This document shows, piece after piece, positions 1 through 7,999 of a stretch of 24,781 nucleotides of DNA. Positions within the stretch are counted from its first letter, which is position 1. Every line of letters starts with the position of its first letter. The stretch covers positions 1 through 24,781 of the forward strand of contig UQHW01000030.1 in the NCBI GenBank assembly GCA_900540935.1, written 5' to 3'. The position numbers were made by a program, and so were the translations under genes. The notes beneath the pieces were generated by a model. It was not told the origin of the DNA. It saw only the letters and a list, made by a program, of their open reading frames with translations, and did not search any database. Source of the DNA: an uncultured Collinsella sp. (GTDB lineage: Bacteria > Actinomycetota > Coriobacteriia > Coriobacteriales > Coriobacteriaceae).

Positions 1-17
1 GTAGCGGGTGGTTTAAA

Positions 18-38
18 GCTGGCCGCTGCGCGGCCAGC
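18..38. repeat. Perfect 9-bp inverted repeat, 3-nt loop
   Basis: GCTGGCCGC at 18-26 is exactly complementary to GCGGCCAGC at 30-38. It lies beyond the EIIA terminator. Read on the minus strand it is followed by TTTAAA, so it could be a weak second terminator for the EIIA transcript. It could equally belong to whatever lies left of the window. Confidence 0.5.
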
Positions 39-52
39 AGACTAAAGTCTTG

Positions 53-91
53 AAAATAAAAAAGGGTGGCCGGACAATCCGACCACCCTTA
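53..91 (-). terminator. Rho-independent terminator of the EIIA gene
   Basis: On the minus strand the stem AAGGGTGGTCGGA pairs with TCCGGCCACCCTT around a TTG loop, with one G-U pair, and runs straight into a T-rich tract (TTTTTTATTTT). It begins about 22 bases after the EIIA stop codon. Stem, tract and location agree, so this is the clearest intrinsic terminator in the window. Confidence 0.9.
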
Positions 92-112
92 GACATCATG
101 CGATGCCGCGAT

Positions 113-649
113 TTACTTGCGGACGACCTTGACGATGGCGTCACCGGCGGCGACAGCGGAGTCGGCCTCGACGGCAAGCTCGACATCGGCGAACTCGGCG
201 GTGTTGGACACGGCCACGACGACGCAGTCCTTGTAACCGGCAGCGGCAATCTTGGCGCGGTCGATCTTGAGCATGGGCTGGCCGGCCTTCACGACGTCGT
301 CGGCCTTGACGAAGCCCTCGAAGCCGTCGCCGTTCATGTTGACGGTATCGACGCCAACGTGCACCAGGACCTCGATGCCGCTATCGGACTGCAGGCCCAC
401 AGCGTGACCCATGGTGACGGTAACCTTGCCGTCACAGGGAGCGTAGACCAGATCGTCCTCGGGCCACACGGCGCAGCCCTTGCCCAGGACCTCGCCACCA
501 AAGACGGGATCGGGCACGTCGGCCATCTTGATGACCTTGCCCTTGACGGGCGAGCACAGCACGTCGGCGCCGGCAGAAGCAGAGATGGAGGCAGGAGCAG
601 CGGCAGCCGCGGGCTCAGCCTTCTTCTTGAACATGTCAAACAGACCCAT
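113..649 (-). CDS. PTS glucose-type EIIA component
   Basis: This is a 178-residue cytoplasmic phosphocarrier of the glucose/beta-glucoside PTS family (Crr-like), which passes phosphate from HPr to a membrane EIIB domain. After an Ala-rich linker (about residues 11-27) comes the EIIA fold. His97 in VLVHVGVDTV is the expected phosphorylated residue, and His82 in GHAVGL is the second conserved active-site His. I chose ATG 649 because AGGAG lies about 7 bases upstream; an in-frame start at 688 lacks this support. The protein is free-standing. The only EIIBC in the window (19547-20974) lacks its own EIIA, so the two may pair, although they are 19 kb apart. In related bacteria such EIIA proteins can also have regulatory roles; nothing here tests that. 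Family assignment is very secure; sugar specificity is not. Confidence 0.93.
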   Translation of the reverse strand: MGLFDMFKKKAEPAAAAAPASISASAGADVLCSPVKGKVIKMADVPDPVFGGEVLGKGCAVWPEDDLVYAPCDGKVTVTMGHAVGLQSDSGIEVLVHVGVDTVNMNGDGFEGFVKADDVVKAGQPMLKIDRAKIAAAGYKDCVVVAVSNTAEFADVELAVEADSAVAAGDAIVKVVRK

Positions 650-698
650 ACGTTTTCTCCTCTTGATTAAGCGCAACGTAGTGCGCATGCCTATGGTG

Positions 699-727
699 AT
701 TATAGTGCCAATTGGACCAAAAACTAA
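699..727 (-). promoter_or_regulatory. Probable promoter of the EIIA gene
   Basis: On the minus strand a perfect TATAAT (699-704) is preceded after 17 bases by TTAGTT (722-727), a weak -35 match. Transcription would begin near 692 and give a leader of about 43 bases before ATG 649. The -10 is strong; the -35 is uncertain. Confidence 0.55.
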
Positions 728-788
728 GGTGGGGAGTCGAATCGAAAACTCTGCCGACGTCTTTGTCCATCGGCGCCCGTTTTGTTGA

Positions 789-893
789 TTAACCCTCGAT
801 GAGCCCTAGGTGCACGAAGGCGTTCCAGATGCCGTCGTCGTCGACATTCGTGGTCACGAAATCGGCCGCCGGTCCGGCGTTCGTCAGAACGCC
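789..893 (-). pseudogene. 3'-end remnant of a HAD (Cof-type) phosphatase gene
   Basis: Reading the minus strand from about 893 to the TAA at 789-791 gives a short peptide containing NAGPAADFVTTNVDDDGI and ending in GLIEG. This matches the C-terminal signature of Cof-type HAD sugar-phosphate phosphatases (typically NA...AADYVT..N.EDGV). No start codon, ribosome site or upstream catalytic motifs remain, because the reading frame runs directly into the 3' end of the GH1 gene. The junction carries two adjacent copies of a 14-base word (891-904 and 905-918). I infer that a deletion left only the last roughly 30 codons. The match is by eye to family knowledge. Confidence 0.6.
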
Positions 894-918
894 GGAACTC
901 AATCGCCGGAACTCAATT
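891..918. repeat. Tandem 14-bp duplication at the GH1 stop codon
   Basis: The word GCCGGAACTCAAT is present at 891-903 and again at 905-917, with a 14-base period. The second copy runs into the stop codon of the 6-phospho-beta-glucosidase, and the first starts the HAD remnant. It looks like a deletion or duplication scar joining the two genes. Confidence 0.75.
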
Positions 919-2365
919 ACTCCAAGCCCTCGGTGCCGTTGGACTTGATGATCTTCTGGTATGCGAAGAAGCTGTCCTTGCGGCGGCGCTCGTAGGTGCC
1001 GGTGCCGTCGTCGTACTTATCGACATGGATGAAGCCGTAGCGCTTGCGCATCTCGCCGGTACCGGCGGACACCAGGTCGATGGGGCCCCACCAGGTGTAG
1101 GCGATCAGGTCAACACCATCGGCGACGGCCTCGCCCATGGCCTTGATGTGGCTGCGCAGATAGGCGATGCGGTACGGATCGTGAATGGAGCCATCGTCCT
1201 CGACCTCGTCGTAGGCGCCCATGCCGTTCTCGACCACCATCAGCGGAATCTCGTAACGGGCGTAAATCTCGTTGAGGGCGATGCGCAGGCCCAGCGGGTC
1301 AATCTGCCAACCCCAGTCGGTGGACTCCAGGTAGGGGTTTTTGCCGCCAAAAGTCATGTTGCCCTCGGTCATCTCGTGGTCCTTGTGGGTGCCCACGGTA
1401 CCGGACATGTAGTAGCTAAAGGTGTAGAAGTCGACCTTGCCGTCGGCGATATCCTGCAGGTCGCCGTCCTCCATTGCGAGCTCGACGCCGTTCTCGGCCC
1501 AGAAGCGCTTGGCATAGAACGGGTACTTGCCGCGCACCTGCACGTCGGAGCAGTACCAGTTCATGGAGTTCATCTGCTGCTGCGTGGCGAACACGTCGAC
1601 CGGATCGCACGTAGCGGCGTAGGAGAGGATGAAGCAGTCCATGTTGCCCATCTTGAACTGCGGGTAGTGCTCGTGAGCGTAGCGCACGACGCGGCCGCTG
1701 GCCACAAACTGATGGTGCAGGGCCTGGTAGCGCTGCTGAGCGGTGGTCTTGATGGCGCTCGCCGGGCCCTCGAAGCCCTGGATCAGACCGGTCTCCATCA
1801 TGGCGCCCATGTCCATGGTGCCGCAGTTGATCTCGTTGAAGGTCAGCCAGAACTTGACCTTGTCCTGGTAGCGGTCGAAGACGGTCTGGCAGTACTTCTC
1901 AAAGAAACCGATGAGCTCGCGGCTTGCCCAGCCGTTGTACTTCTCGACCAGGTGATAGGGCATCTCGTAGTGCGAGAGGGTCACGAGCGGCTCGATGTTG
2001 TGGGCGCGCAGGCAGTCGAAAACGCGATCGTAGAAGGCGAGGCCGGCCTCGTTGGGGTGCGCATCGTCGCCGTTGGGGAAGATGCGGCTCCAGGAGATGG
2101 ACATGCGGAACATGTTGAAGCCCATCTCGGCGAACAGCGCGATATCCTCCTCGTAGTGATGGTAGAAATCGATGCCGTCATGGTTGGGGTAGAAGCGGTT
2201 GGGGTCGATGTCGATCGTGATCTGACGCGGCTCCTTGTAGCTGCCGCCCAGGAAGTGGTCGTCGACGGAAGCGCCGCGGCCGTCCACGTTCCAAGCGCCC
2301 TCAAACTGGTTGGCGGCAGTGGCGCCGCCCCAATAGAAACCCTCGGGGAACTTGATGTTTGCCAT
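917..2365 (-). CDS. 6-phospho-beta-glucosidase, glycoside hydrolase family 1
   Basis: This 482-residue GH1 enzyme would cleave beta-glucosides phosphorylated at C6 during PTS uptake, releasing glucose-6-phosphate and an aglycone or sugar in the cytoplasm. The acid/base Glu178 is in TFNEIN and the nucleophile Glu379 is in VVENGMG. The loop SAGTGEMRKRYG supplies Ser433, Lys441 and Tyr443, the phosphate-binding pattern that separates 6-phospho-glucosidases from plain beta-glucosidases. ATG 2365 is preceded by AAGGAG at 6 bases; the upstream in-frame extension crosses repeat DNA and has no family similarity. Length is typical. The AraC-type gene lies 172 bases upstream on the same strand and is a natural candidate regulator. 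The exact disaccharide cannot be told from sequence alone. Confidence 0.95.
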   Translation of the reverse strand: MANIKFPEGFYWGGATAANQFEGAWNVDGRGASVDDHFLGGSYKEPRQITIDIDPNRFYPNHDGIDFYHHYEEDIALFAEMGFNMFRMSISWSRIFPNGDDAHPNEAGLAFYDRVFDCLRAHNIEPLVTLSHYEMPYHLVEKYNGWASRELIGFFEKYCQTVFDRYQDKVKFWLTFNEINCGTMDMGAMMETGLIQGFEGPASAIKTTAQQRYQALHHQFVASGRVVRYAHEHYPQFKMGNMDCFILSYAATCDPVDVFATQQQMNSMNWYCSDVQVRGKYPFYAKRFWAENGVELAMEDGDLQDIADGKVDFYTFSYYMSGTVGTHKDHEMTEGNMTFGGKNPYLESTDWGWQIDPLGLRIALNEIYARYEIPLMVVENGMGAYDEVEDDGSIHDPYRIAYLRSHIKAMGEAVADGVDLIAYTWWGPIDLVSAGTGEMRKRYGFIHVDKYDDGTGTYERRRKDSFFAYQKIIKSNGTEGLE

Positions 2366-2486
2366 GAGCATCTCCTTTGCATCGTGGGTCGATAAGCCGA
2401 GTATCGCCCATGCGGGAGACATGCGGAGGCGGGGGCGCCAAACCCGATACTTCTTTTCGCAGCGGCACCCCGCCGCCTGCCCGCCC

Positions 2487-2504
2487 CTGACACTTCCTGA
2501 CACC
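2487..2504. repeat. Short direct repeat upstream of the GH1 gene
   Basis: CCTGACAC occurs twice, separated by TT, just before the family B hairpin and about 125 bases upstream of the GH1 start. It could be a regulator-binding direct repeat (a form AraC proteins often use) or a by-product of the adjoining repeat. Confidence 0.3.
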
Positions 2505-2540
2505 TGCCAAAAAGGGACAGGTTTATTTTGGTCGGTTTTA
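2499..2540 (-). repeat. Repeat family B, copy 1 (degenerate hairpin)
   Basis: The plus strand reads ACCTGCCAAAAAGGGACAGG followed by TTTATTTTGGTCGG. Apart from a few substitutions it is the reverse complement of the copy at 6246-6285. The stem here has about two mismatches. It overlaps the end of the AraC-type gene, so on that gene's strand it follows the stop codon immediately, the same placement as copy 2. A terminator or mRNA 3'-end function is plausible but unproven. Confidence 0.7.
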
Positions 2541-3545
2541 TCTGGGAAAACGCTGACGATAGGCAGCCGGCGTGCAGCCATAGCGCTCGGCAAACTTTTT
2601 GTAGAAGAAGCTCATGTTGGCATAGCCCGCCTCGCGCGCAGCCGCCTCTGCCGTGGCACCGGCGTCGAGCAGTGCCGCTGCGCGCGCCAGGCGGCCCTCC
2701 TGCACGAGCTGCATGAATGTGCGGCCTGTCTGACGCTTGAGTAGGGCGCTTGCGTAGTTGGGGCTCAGGTGCAGATGGCGGGCGAGGTCGTCGAGCGCGC
2801 AATCGCAGGCGTGACGCTCGATATAGCCCATAGCAGCCGCGACCTGCGCCGATGGCAGCGCGGGCGCGTCCGACCGCAGAAGACCGGCCTCGTAGCTTTG
2901 CATGAGCTCAACCAGCAGCAGCTCAAACAGCCTCGAGACAATCTGGGGGCTCGCTGGCGTGGGGTCCAGACGCTCGCACAGCATCTCCTGCATGTAGCGG
3001 CGCACGCGACGGCTGCCGCCCGTATGGAAATGCACGTGTCCGCGGTGGTCGGTTTCGTCCGTGAGGGCGTTGAGCAGGAACCGCGAGACCGCGCTTGTGG
3101 GCGAAAGGCTTTGCTCCAGGCTACGGCGCAGCATTGGCCGCGAGATGATAACGCTCAGCATAATGTCGTGCTCGCCGAGCTCGCCTACGGCATGCGGGCA
3201 GGCGACATCGAGCAGGAGGACCTCGTTTTGAGCGAGCATGAGCGGCGCGCCGTTGACGATCTGCGGCGCTCGTCCTCGATAGATATAGCTGATTTCGACA
3301 TAATCGTGGACATGTTCCGGCACGGGATTGAAGCGCGAGTTGCGAACAATCGATAGACCATCGGGCATGCCTTCTTGTCGTAGGGCGAGCGCTGGGTTGC
3401 CAATTTTTCGAATGCATCGGCCATCAATATCTGCCTGATTACCTTGACCGAGTGCATCGCTCCAGTCGTAATGGGCGCCCGCACGATAGGCGCGTTCACT
3501 GTCGGTCAGCTCGAGCAGCAGGTTATCCAAACGCGCGAGCTCCAT
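2538..3545 (-). CDS. AraC-family transcriptional regulator
   Basis: This 335-residue protein has a cupin-like sensor region (about residues 65-130; HVHDYVEISYIYRG is the usual AraC sugar-binding-fold motif) and a C-terminal AraC DNA-binding domain (about 235-333). That domain contains two helix-turn-helix units, the second including EAAAREAGYANMSFFYKKF. Start ATG 3545 has GGGAG about 6 bases upstream. The gene is divergent from the GH106-like hydrolase (116-bp spacer) and lies upstream of the GH1 gene in the same orientation, so it probably controls one or both in response to a carbohydrate. The effector is unknown. The arrangement is typical of carbohydrate AraC activators. Confidence 0.93.
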   Translation of the reverse strand: MELARLDNLLLELTDSERAYRAGAHYDWSDALGQGNQADIDGRCIRKIGNPALALRQEGMPDGLSIVRNSRFNPVPEHVHDYVEISYIYRGRAPQIVNGAPLMLAQNEVLLLDVACPHAVGELGEHDIMLSVIISRPMLRRSLEQSLSPTSAVSRFLLNALTDETDHRGHVHFHTGGSRRVRRYMQEMLCERLDPTPASPQIVSRLFELLLVELMQSYEAGLLRSDAPALPSAQVAAAMGYIERHACDCALDDLARHLHLSPNYASALLKRQTGRTFMQLVQEGRLARAAALLDAGATAEAAAREAGYANMSFFYKKFAERYGCTPAAYRQRFPR

Positions 3546-3661
3546 AGTGCTCCCATCGTTGATTTGGTCATATTCTGCCGTGGTTTTGATATTAGCAGGG
3601 CGACGCGCTCGGCGTACCCTAACTTCAATGGATTTGAAAGGCTGGTTTTGGAGGAGCGTAT

Positions 3662-6262
3662 ATGGCGACGTATTTTGAGCAGGTGCTTGGCGGCACCTAC
3701 GACAACCATGTGCTTCCGTTCTTGTGGCTCAAGGGCGAGGCGCGCGAGACGATCACCGAGTATCTGGAGCAGATCGCCGGGGCGGACATCCACGAGGTTT
3801 GCCTGGAATCGCGCACGCATCCCGATTTCTGTCGCGACGGCTGGTGGTCTGACCTGCGCTTTATCATCGGCGAGTGCAAGCGCCTGGGGTTAAAGATCTG
3901 GCTGCTCGACGACGCACACTTCCCCGCAGGCTATGCCAACGGCGCGCTTGCGGGCGATGACGTCGACCCCGCGCTCAAGAAGACCATGCTCAAGCATCGC
4001 ACGATTACGGTTGTTGGTCCCCAACCGTCCACGACTATCAAGCTCGGTAATCTCATGGACCCCACCGAGCGCTTTGTGGGCGTGGCGGCTTTTGATGCCG
4101 CTGGTGCGCCGCTCGACCTTGCGCTCGCCGTTGAGCACGGAGACGATGGAACGCCCGCCCGCTTGCGTTTTGACGCCCCCACCGGCGTCACTACGATCGA
4201 GCTGTACGCCACCAGCCAAAAGACCGGCTTTCGCGATGAGTACATCAACATGGTCGACGCCGCCTCGTGCCACGCGCTCATCGACGCCGTCTACGAGCCC
4301 ACGTTTGAGCATCTGGGCGACGAGTTTGGCAAAACGATCTTGGGCTTTTTCACCGACGAGCCCGGCTTTATGAACGAGAAGGGCACCACGCTCGACGATG
4401 CTTCTACCAGCAGTTTTATCGGGCGAGGCGACCTAGCGCTGCCGTGGTCGAACGAGCTTGCCCACCGCCTGCGCGATGCGCTTGGCGAGAATTGGCTTGC
4501 TAAGTTGCACGGCCTTTGGACGCGCGAGGCAAACGGCGCCCAAGTTCGCCACGCCTATATGGACCTTGCTACGCAGCTCTACCGCAGCTGCTTTGACGAG
4601 CAGATTGGCGGTTGGTGCTGCGCGCACGGCGTCATGCACATTGGCCACGTGATCGAGGACAAGAGTTGCCACACGCGCCTGGGTCAGGGCGCTGGGCACT
4701 ACTTCCGCGCGGTCGCAGGACAGGACATGGCCGGTGTCGACGTGGTCATCAACCAGCTTGCCCCCGGAATTGACCGCGGGCGCTACAGCTACTTCCACGG
4801 CGCATGGAACATGGAGTTCTTTACGTACGCGCTTGCCAAGCTGGGCTCTTCGGCCGCGCGCCTCGACCCCAAAAAGCAGGGGCGCTGCATGGCCGAGGTC
4901 TTTGGCGCCTTTGGCTGGCACGAGGGCCTGAGCGAGATGAAATGGATTGCCGACCATATGCTCGTCCGCGGTATTAACTGGTTTACGCCGCACGCGTTTA
5001 GCATGGCGCCCTTCCCCGATTGGGACTGCCCGCCGCACTTTTACGCGCACGGCAACAACCCGCAATGGCCGCACTTTGGCCAGCTCATGCGCTATATGAA
5101 TCGCACGGCGACGCTCCTTTCGGAAGGCGCTGCCGCTCGCCCCGTCGCCATTCTGTACCATGCCGACGCCGAATGGGCCGGCAACGCCATGCCCGTCGAG
5201 CGCGTGGCGGCCGAGCTCACGCGCGTGCAGATCGATTTTGACTTTGTGCCTGCCGAGGCTTTTGAGGATGAGGGGCGTTACGAGGTTTCGATTGCCGATG
5301 GAATGCTGGCTGTTAACGGCTGTCGCTACCAGGCGTTTGTTCTGCCCGGGGCATCGTTTATTGGCGCGGCTACAGCGGAAGAGGTGAGGCGCATGATGGC
5401 CGCGGGTGTCACGGTGCTCGCTGCTGACGAAGTGCCCGGCGCTCTTTATGACGCGGATGGCGCAGCCGATCTGGACGGGCTTACGGCAACGCCACTTGCC
5501 GATGTGGCGGACGCGCTGGCAGACGCGGGGCTGCAGACCGTTGTGACCGATAGGCCACAGCCCTGGCTGCGCGCACTTCGCTACAAGCGTGCGGGCGAGA
5601 CCTATGTGATGCTAGTCAACGAGCATCCGCGTGAAAGTATTTGCTGTACGGTTGCACTTGCTCGAGGCGAGCGCCTTTGCGGCACGCGCCTCGACCTGCT
5701 GAACGGCACCGAACCCGTTGCGTTTGATGGCGCGTTGGAGCTGGCGCCCTTCGAGAGCTGCGTTGTTGTTCTGGGAACGGGCGACGAGGTCGGACTCGAT
5801 GACGGGGCGAACACGAATGCGGATGATGCGGTTTGCCTTAGCATCGACGGACCGTGGACCGTTGCCCTCTCCCCTGCCGGCAGCGATGGAACCTTTGGCG
5901 AGCCGCAAAAGCTCGAGCAGCTGTGCGACCTCACGGCCGAGCAGTTCGCCGGCATCTGCGGCACGTTCCACTATCGCACGTCGTTCGAGCTGACCGACGA
6001 CCTCGCCCACACCGCCATTGACCTGGGGGATGTCTACGAAGTCGCAACACTCACGCTCGACGGACAAACGCTCGGCACGCGCATCTGCCCGCCCTATCGC
6101 TTTGCGACAGGCGCGCTTGCCGCCGGCACGCACGAGCTCACCATCGATGTCATCAACACACTCGACCATGCGATTCCCGACATCTTCGCCCTCACCGAGC
6201 CCGTCGCGCCCAGCGGTGTCCTCGGCCCCGTTACCCTTCTCGGGCAAAACCTGCCAAAATAA
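3662..6262 (+). CDS. Large intracellular glycoside hydrolase, GH106-like
   Basis: This 866-residue protein resembles the glycoside hydrolases grouped around family GH106 (alpha-L-rhamnosidases). It starts with a TIM-barrel-like part: NHVLPFLWL, then CLESRTHPDF and WLLDDAHFPAGYANG. Acidic candidates include FTDEP (Asp232, Glu233) and FGWHEGLSEMKW (Glu421), followed by RGINWFTPHAFSM. The last roughly 130 residues look like a beta-sandwich sugar-binding domain. There is no signal peptide, so it should act in the cytoplasm. ATG 3662 has a strong GGAGGAG about 5 bases before it. It is divergent from the AraC gene and 42 bases upstream of an RpiR regulator. Its stop codon lies inside a palindromic repeat. 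The hydrolase call is firm; the family and sugar are only moderately supported, and it could belong to a related unclassified family. Confidence 0.7.
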   Translation: MATYFEQVLGGTYDNHVLPFLWLKGEARETITEYLEQIAGADIHEVCLESRTHPDFCRDGWWSDLRFIIGECKRLGLKIWLLDDAHFPAGYANGALAGDDVDPALKKTMLKHRTITVVGPQPSTTIKLGNLMDPTERFVGVAAFDAAGAPLDLALAVEHGDDGTPARLRFDAPTGVTTIELYATSQKTGFRDEYINMVDAASCHALIDAVYEPTFEHLGDEFGKTILGFFTDEPGFMNEKGTTLDDASTSSFIGRGDLALPWSNELAHRLRDALGENWLAKLHGLWTREANGAQVRHAYMDLATQLYRSCFDEQIGGWCCAHGVMHIGHVIEDKSCHTRLGQGAGHYFRAVAGQDMAGVDVVINQLAPGIDRGRYSYFHGAWNMEFFTYALAKLGSSAARLDPKKQGRCMAEVFGAFGWHEGLSEMKWIADHMLVRGINWFTPHAFSMAPFPDWDCPPHFYAHGNNPQWPHFGQLMRYMNRTATLLSEGAAARPVAILYHADAEWAGNAMPVERVAAELTRVQIDFDFVPAEAFEDEGRYEVSIADGMLAVNGCRYQAFVLPGASFIGAATAEEVRRMMAAGVTVLAADEVPGALYDADGAADLDGLTATPLADVADALADAGLQTVVTDRPQPWLRALRYKRAGETYVMLVNEHPRESICCTVALARGERLCGTRLDLLNGTEPVAFDGALELAPFESCVVVLGTGDEVGLDDGANTNADDAVCLSIDGPWTVALSPAGSDGTFGEPQKLEQLCDLTAEQFAGICGTFHYRTSFELTDDLAHTAIDLGDVYEVATLTLDGQTLGTRICPPYRFATGALAAGTHELTIDVINTLDHAIPDIFALTEPVAPSGVLGPVTLLGQNLPK

Positions 6263-6285
6263 ACCCGTCCCTTTTTGGCAGGTTT
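6246..6285 (+). repeat. Repeat family B, copy 2 (hairpin over a stop codon)
   Basis: AACCTGCCAAAA pairs with TTTTTGGCAGGTT around a loop of about 12 bases containing CCCGTCCC. The TAA of the preceding hydrolase gene is part of the repeat, so its last codons (Leu-Pro-Lys) are written by the element. It separates this gene from the RpiR gene and may terminate or modulate read-through. Confidence 0.8.
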
Positions 6286-6304
6286 GGCGAGTGCGGGAGT
6301 TCGA

Positions 6305-7159
6305 ATGGATATCAAACGCAAGATTACCGAGGCACAGGGCCTAACCCCTACCGAGCAGCAGCTCGGCATCTCGGCCCTCGCCATGGGCGAAGACATCCGC
6401 GGACTCTCCATTAAGGAGTTTGCCGCCCGCGCCAATGTTTCGGTCGCAAGCGTGCACCGTTTTTGCAAAAAGCTCGGCCTCGAGGGCTTTAAGGATCTCA
6501 AGGTCGAGCTCATCCGTCTGGCGACCGAAGCAGGCAACCGCCGCGACGTAGATATCAACTTTCCCTTCGATGCCACGTCCACGCCTGCGCAGGTTATGGA
6601 GCGCATGGAAGGGCTCTACCAGACCACGCTGGCCGAGACGCAGGAGCTGCTCGACCCCGCACAGCTCGACCACGCCGCCAAACTGATCGCGAAGGCACGG
6701 CAGGTCGACATCTACACCGGCTCGCACAACCTCTATCCAGCGGGGATGTTCCGCGACCGCTTGCTTTCGTCCGGCAAGAGCGCCACATGCTACAGCAGCA
6801 CCGAGGCCCAGGTGCGCACGGCGCTCGCCTCGGATTCCGGCAATGTGGCGATCGTAATCTCCTACAGCGGCCTTGCGCCCAACCTCAAGGAAATCTTGCC
6901 GATCCTCAGCAGCCGACATGTTCCCGTCATTGTCATCGGCACACCTTATTGTGCGCGCCTGCACCCCGGCTTTGCCGCCTACCTCACGGTGAGCGACCAC
7001 GAGAGCATGACGCACCGCATCACGCAGTTCGCCAGCCACATCGCCGTGCAATACGTGCTCGATTCGCTCTACAGCAGCTACTTCGCCAAAGACTACGCCC
7101 GCTGCGCCGAGTTCCTAGAGCGCTCATTCCCCTACACCCGCCTCCCAGGCCTCAGGTAG
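6305..7159 (+). CDS. MurR/RpiR-family transcriptional regulator
   Basis: This 284-residue regulator has an N-terminal RpiR helix-turn-helix (about residues 35-60, with LSIKEFAARANVSVASVHRF) and a C-terminal SIS domain (about 120-258, with VAIVISYSG at 182-190) that binds phosphosugars. Such proteins control sugar-phosphate or amino-sugar genes. ATG 6305 is chosen because GGGAG precedes it by about 5 bases; a TTG at 6275 in the same frame lies inside the repeat and is unlikely. It follows the GH106-like gene by 42 bases and may be co-transcribed with it, giving that locus two regulators (AraC and RpiR). The ligand is unknown. Confidence 0.93.
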   Translation: MDIKRKITEAQGLTPTEQQLGISALAMGEDIRGLSIKEFAARANVSVASVHRFCKKLGLEGFKDLKVELIRLATEAGNRRDVDINFPFDATSTPAQVMERMEGLYQTTLAETQELLDPAQLDHAAKLIAKARQVDIYTGSHNLYPAGMFRDRLLSSGKSATCYSSTEAQVRTALASDSGNVAIVISYSGLAPNLKEILPILSSRHVPVIVIGTPYCARLHPGFAAYLTVSDHESMTHRITQFASHIAVQYVLDSLYSSYFAKDYARCAEFLERSFPYTRLPGLR

Positions 7160-7163
7160 CAAC

Positions 7164-7191
7164 GAGCGCGGATTTTCGGACGCTCATTTTT
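7164..7191 (+). terminator. Hairpin with T-tract after the RpiR gene (repeat family E, copy 1)
   Basis: GAGCG (7164-7168) pairs with CGCTC (7181-7185) and is followed by ATTTTT. It starts 5 bases after the stop codon. The loop word GGATTTTCGGA recurs in the related element at 8077-8097, so this terminator-like hairpin belongs to a repeat family. The 5-bp stem is short, so efficiency is uncertain. Confidence 0.5.
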
Positions 7192-7326
7192 GGTGCAAGA
7201 GTAGCTAATTTGGGACGTGTCTCTATTTTGACTGCTTCGCTTTTGGAAGTGATCAAAAGGGCCCCGAGCAACACTTTCAGGAACTATTCCACCGCAACTC
7301 GCTGACGCAGGAGGGGACGACGGACG
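7192..7326. other. Convergent spacer with a hairpin and a solitary repeat arm
   Basis: This space between two convergent genes has no convincing ORF. It contains a hairpin at 7226-7258: TTTTGA pairs with TCAAAA, and CTTC with GAAG, around a 7-base loop. It also contains an exact copy (7278-7298) of the right arm of repeat family C without its left arm. The hairpin could end transcription from both sides. Confidence 0.5.
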
Positions 7327-7968
7327 CTAGTCATCCGCTCGCCATCTGCGGATAGGCGGCGTCGGCAAAACAAAGAGTCCGTGCTGGTTGCAGTAGAGGT
7401 ACATTCTGCCGCGTCCGATGATATGAAAGCGCGGTTGCACCGATTGCTCAGGATAGAGCTTCTTTAAACAGATGCCATCCATAGTCGCATATGCCACAAA
7501 GCTAATGTAATGATCCTTGGTCATGGGATGGTCGAGCGTGACGTACCAATCGTCCTCGATGCGCTCGATGGAAAAGGCGTGGTCCGCGTCCGGCTCTTCG
7601 GCCTCCTGGGGAAACATCGTGGAGCCGCAGCAGCTAAAGCTGCCTTCTCCGAGCGCGTGCACAACGTTTCCGCAGATAGGGCAAACGTAAAAGACGCCTT
7701 TGAGCATATTGCCTGCACGGTTGGCGTTGGCCCGAATGTCACCAGCCAAAAGCTCAGCCACGCTTATGCCGAGTCTCTGGGCCAAAGGCTCAACGAGGGA
7801 AATGTCGGGAAGGCCGCGGCCGGACTCCCACTTGCTGACGGCTTTATCGGTCACGCCAAGGCTTTCCGCCAGGGCGCGCTGGGTGAGGCCGCGATCTTCG
7901 CGCAGCCGCTTGATGGCATGTGCTGCCAAAAAAGTATGGGGGACATTGCTTTGCGGTGTCTGGTTCAT
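7327..7968 (-). CDS. XRE HTH regulator fused to a desulfoferrodoxin-like domain
   Basis: This 213-residue protein has an XRE helix-turn-helix at about residues 17-72 (LTQRALAESLGVTDKAVSKW), then a region that fits class I desulfoferrodoxin/superoxide reductase. Cys96 and Cys99 (VCPICGNVV) with Cys113 and Cys114 (SCCGSTM) match the rubredoxin-like FeCys4 centre. His130, His147 (HPMT), His153 (KDHYISF), Cys193 and His196 (YCNQHGLF) match the FeHis4Cys catalytic centre. Every iron ligand I can place is kept. It could be a redox- or superoxide-responsive repressor, or a reductase that has gained a DNA-binding part. Start ATG 7968 has no strong ribosome site. A promoter and palindromes lie at 8000-8059. 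Domain assignments rest on motif recognition. Confidence 0.85.
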   Translation of the reverse strand: MNQTPQSNVPHTFLAAHAIKRLREDRGLTQRALAESLGVTDKAVSKWESGRGLPDISLVEPLAQRLGISVAELLAGDIRANANRAGNMLKGVFYVCPICGNVVHALGEGSFSCCGSTMFPQEAEEPDADHAFSIERIEDDWYVTLDHPMTKDHYISFVAYATMDGICLKKLYPEQSVQPRFHIIGRGRMYLYCNQHGLFVLPTPPIRRWRADD

Positions 7969-7999
7969 GAGATGTCCGATCAGATTGGAAGAATGGAGC

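Noticed and set aside
1025..2395. Long ORF on the plus strand opposite the GH1 gene (456 codons)
   Set aside because: It mirrors a well-supported GH1 gene in high-GC DNA, has a low-complexity Val/His/Ala-rich translation and no ribosome site or family motif.
3546..3661. Promoters in the AraC-GH106 divergent spacer
   Set aside because: No -35/-10 pair with acceptable match and spacing was found on either strand, though promoters must exist there.
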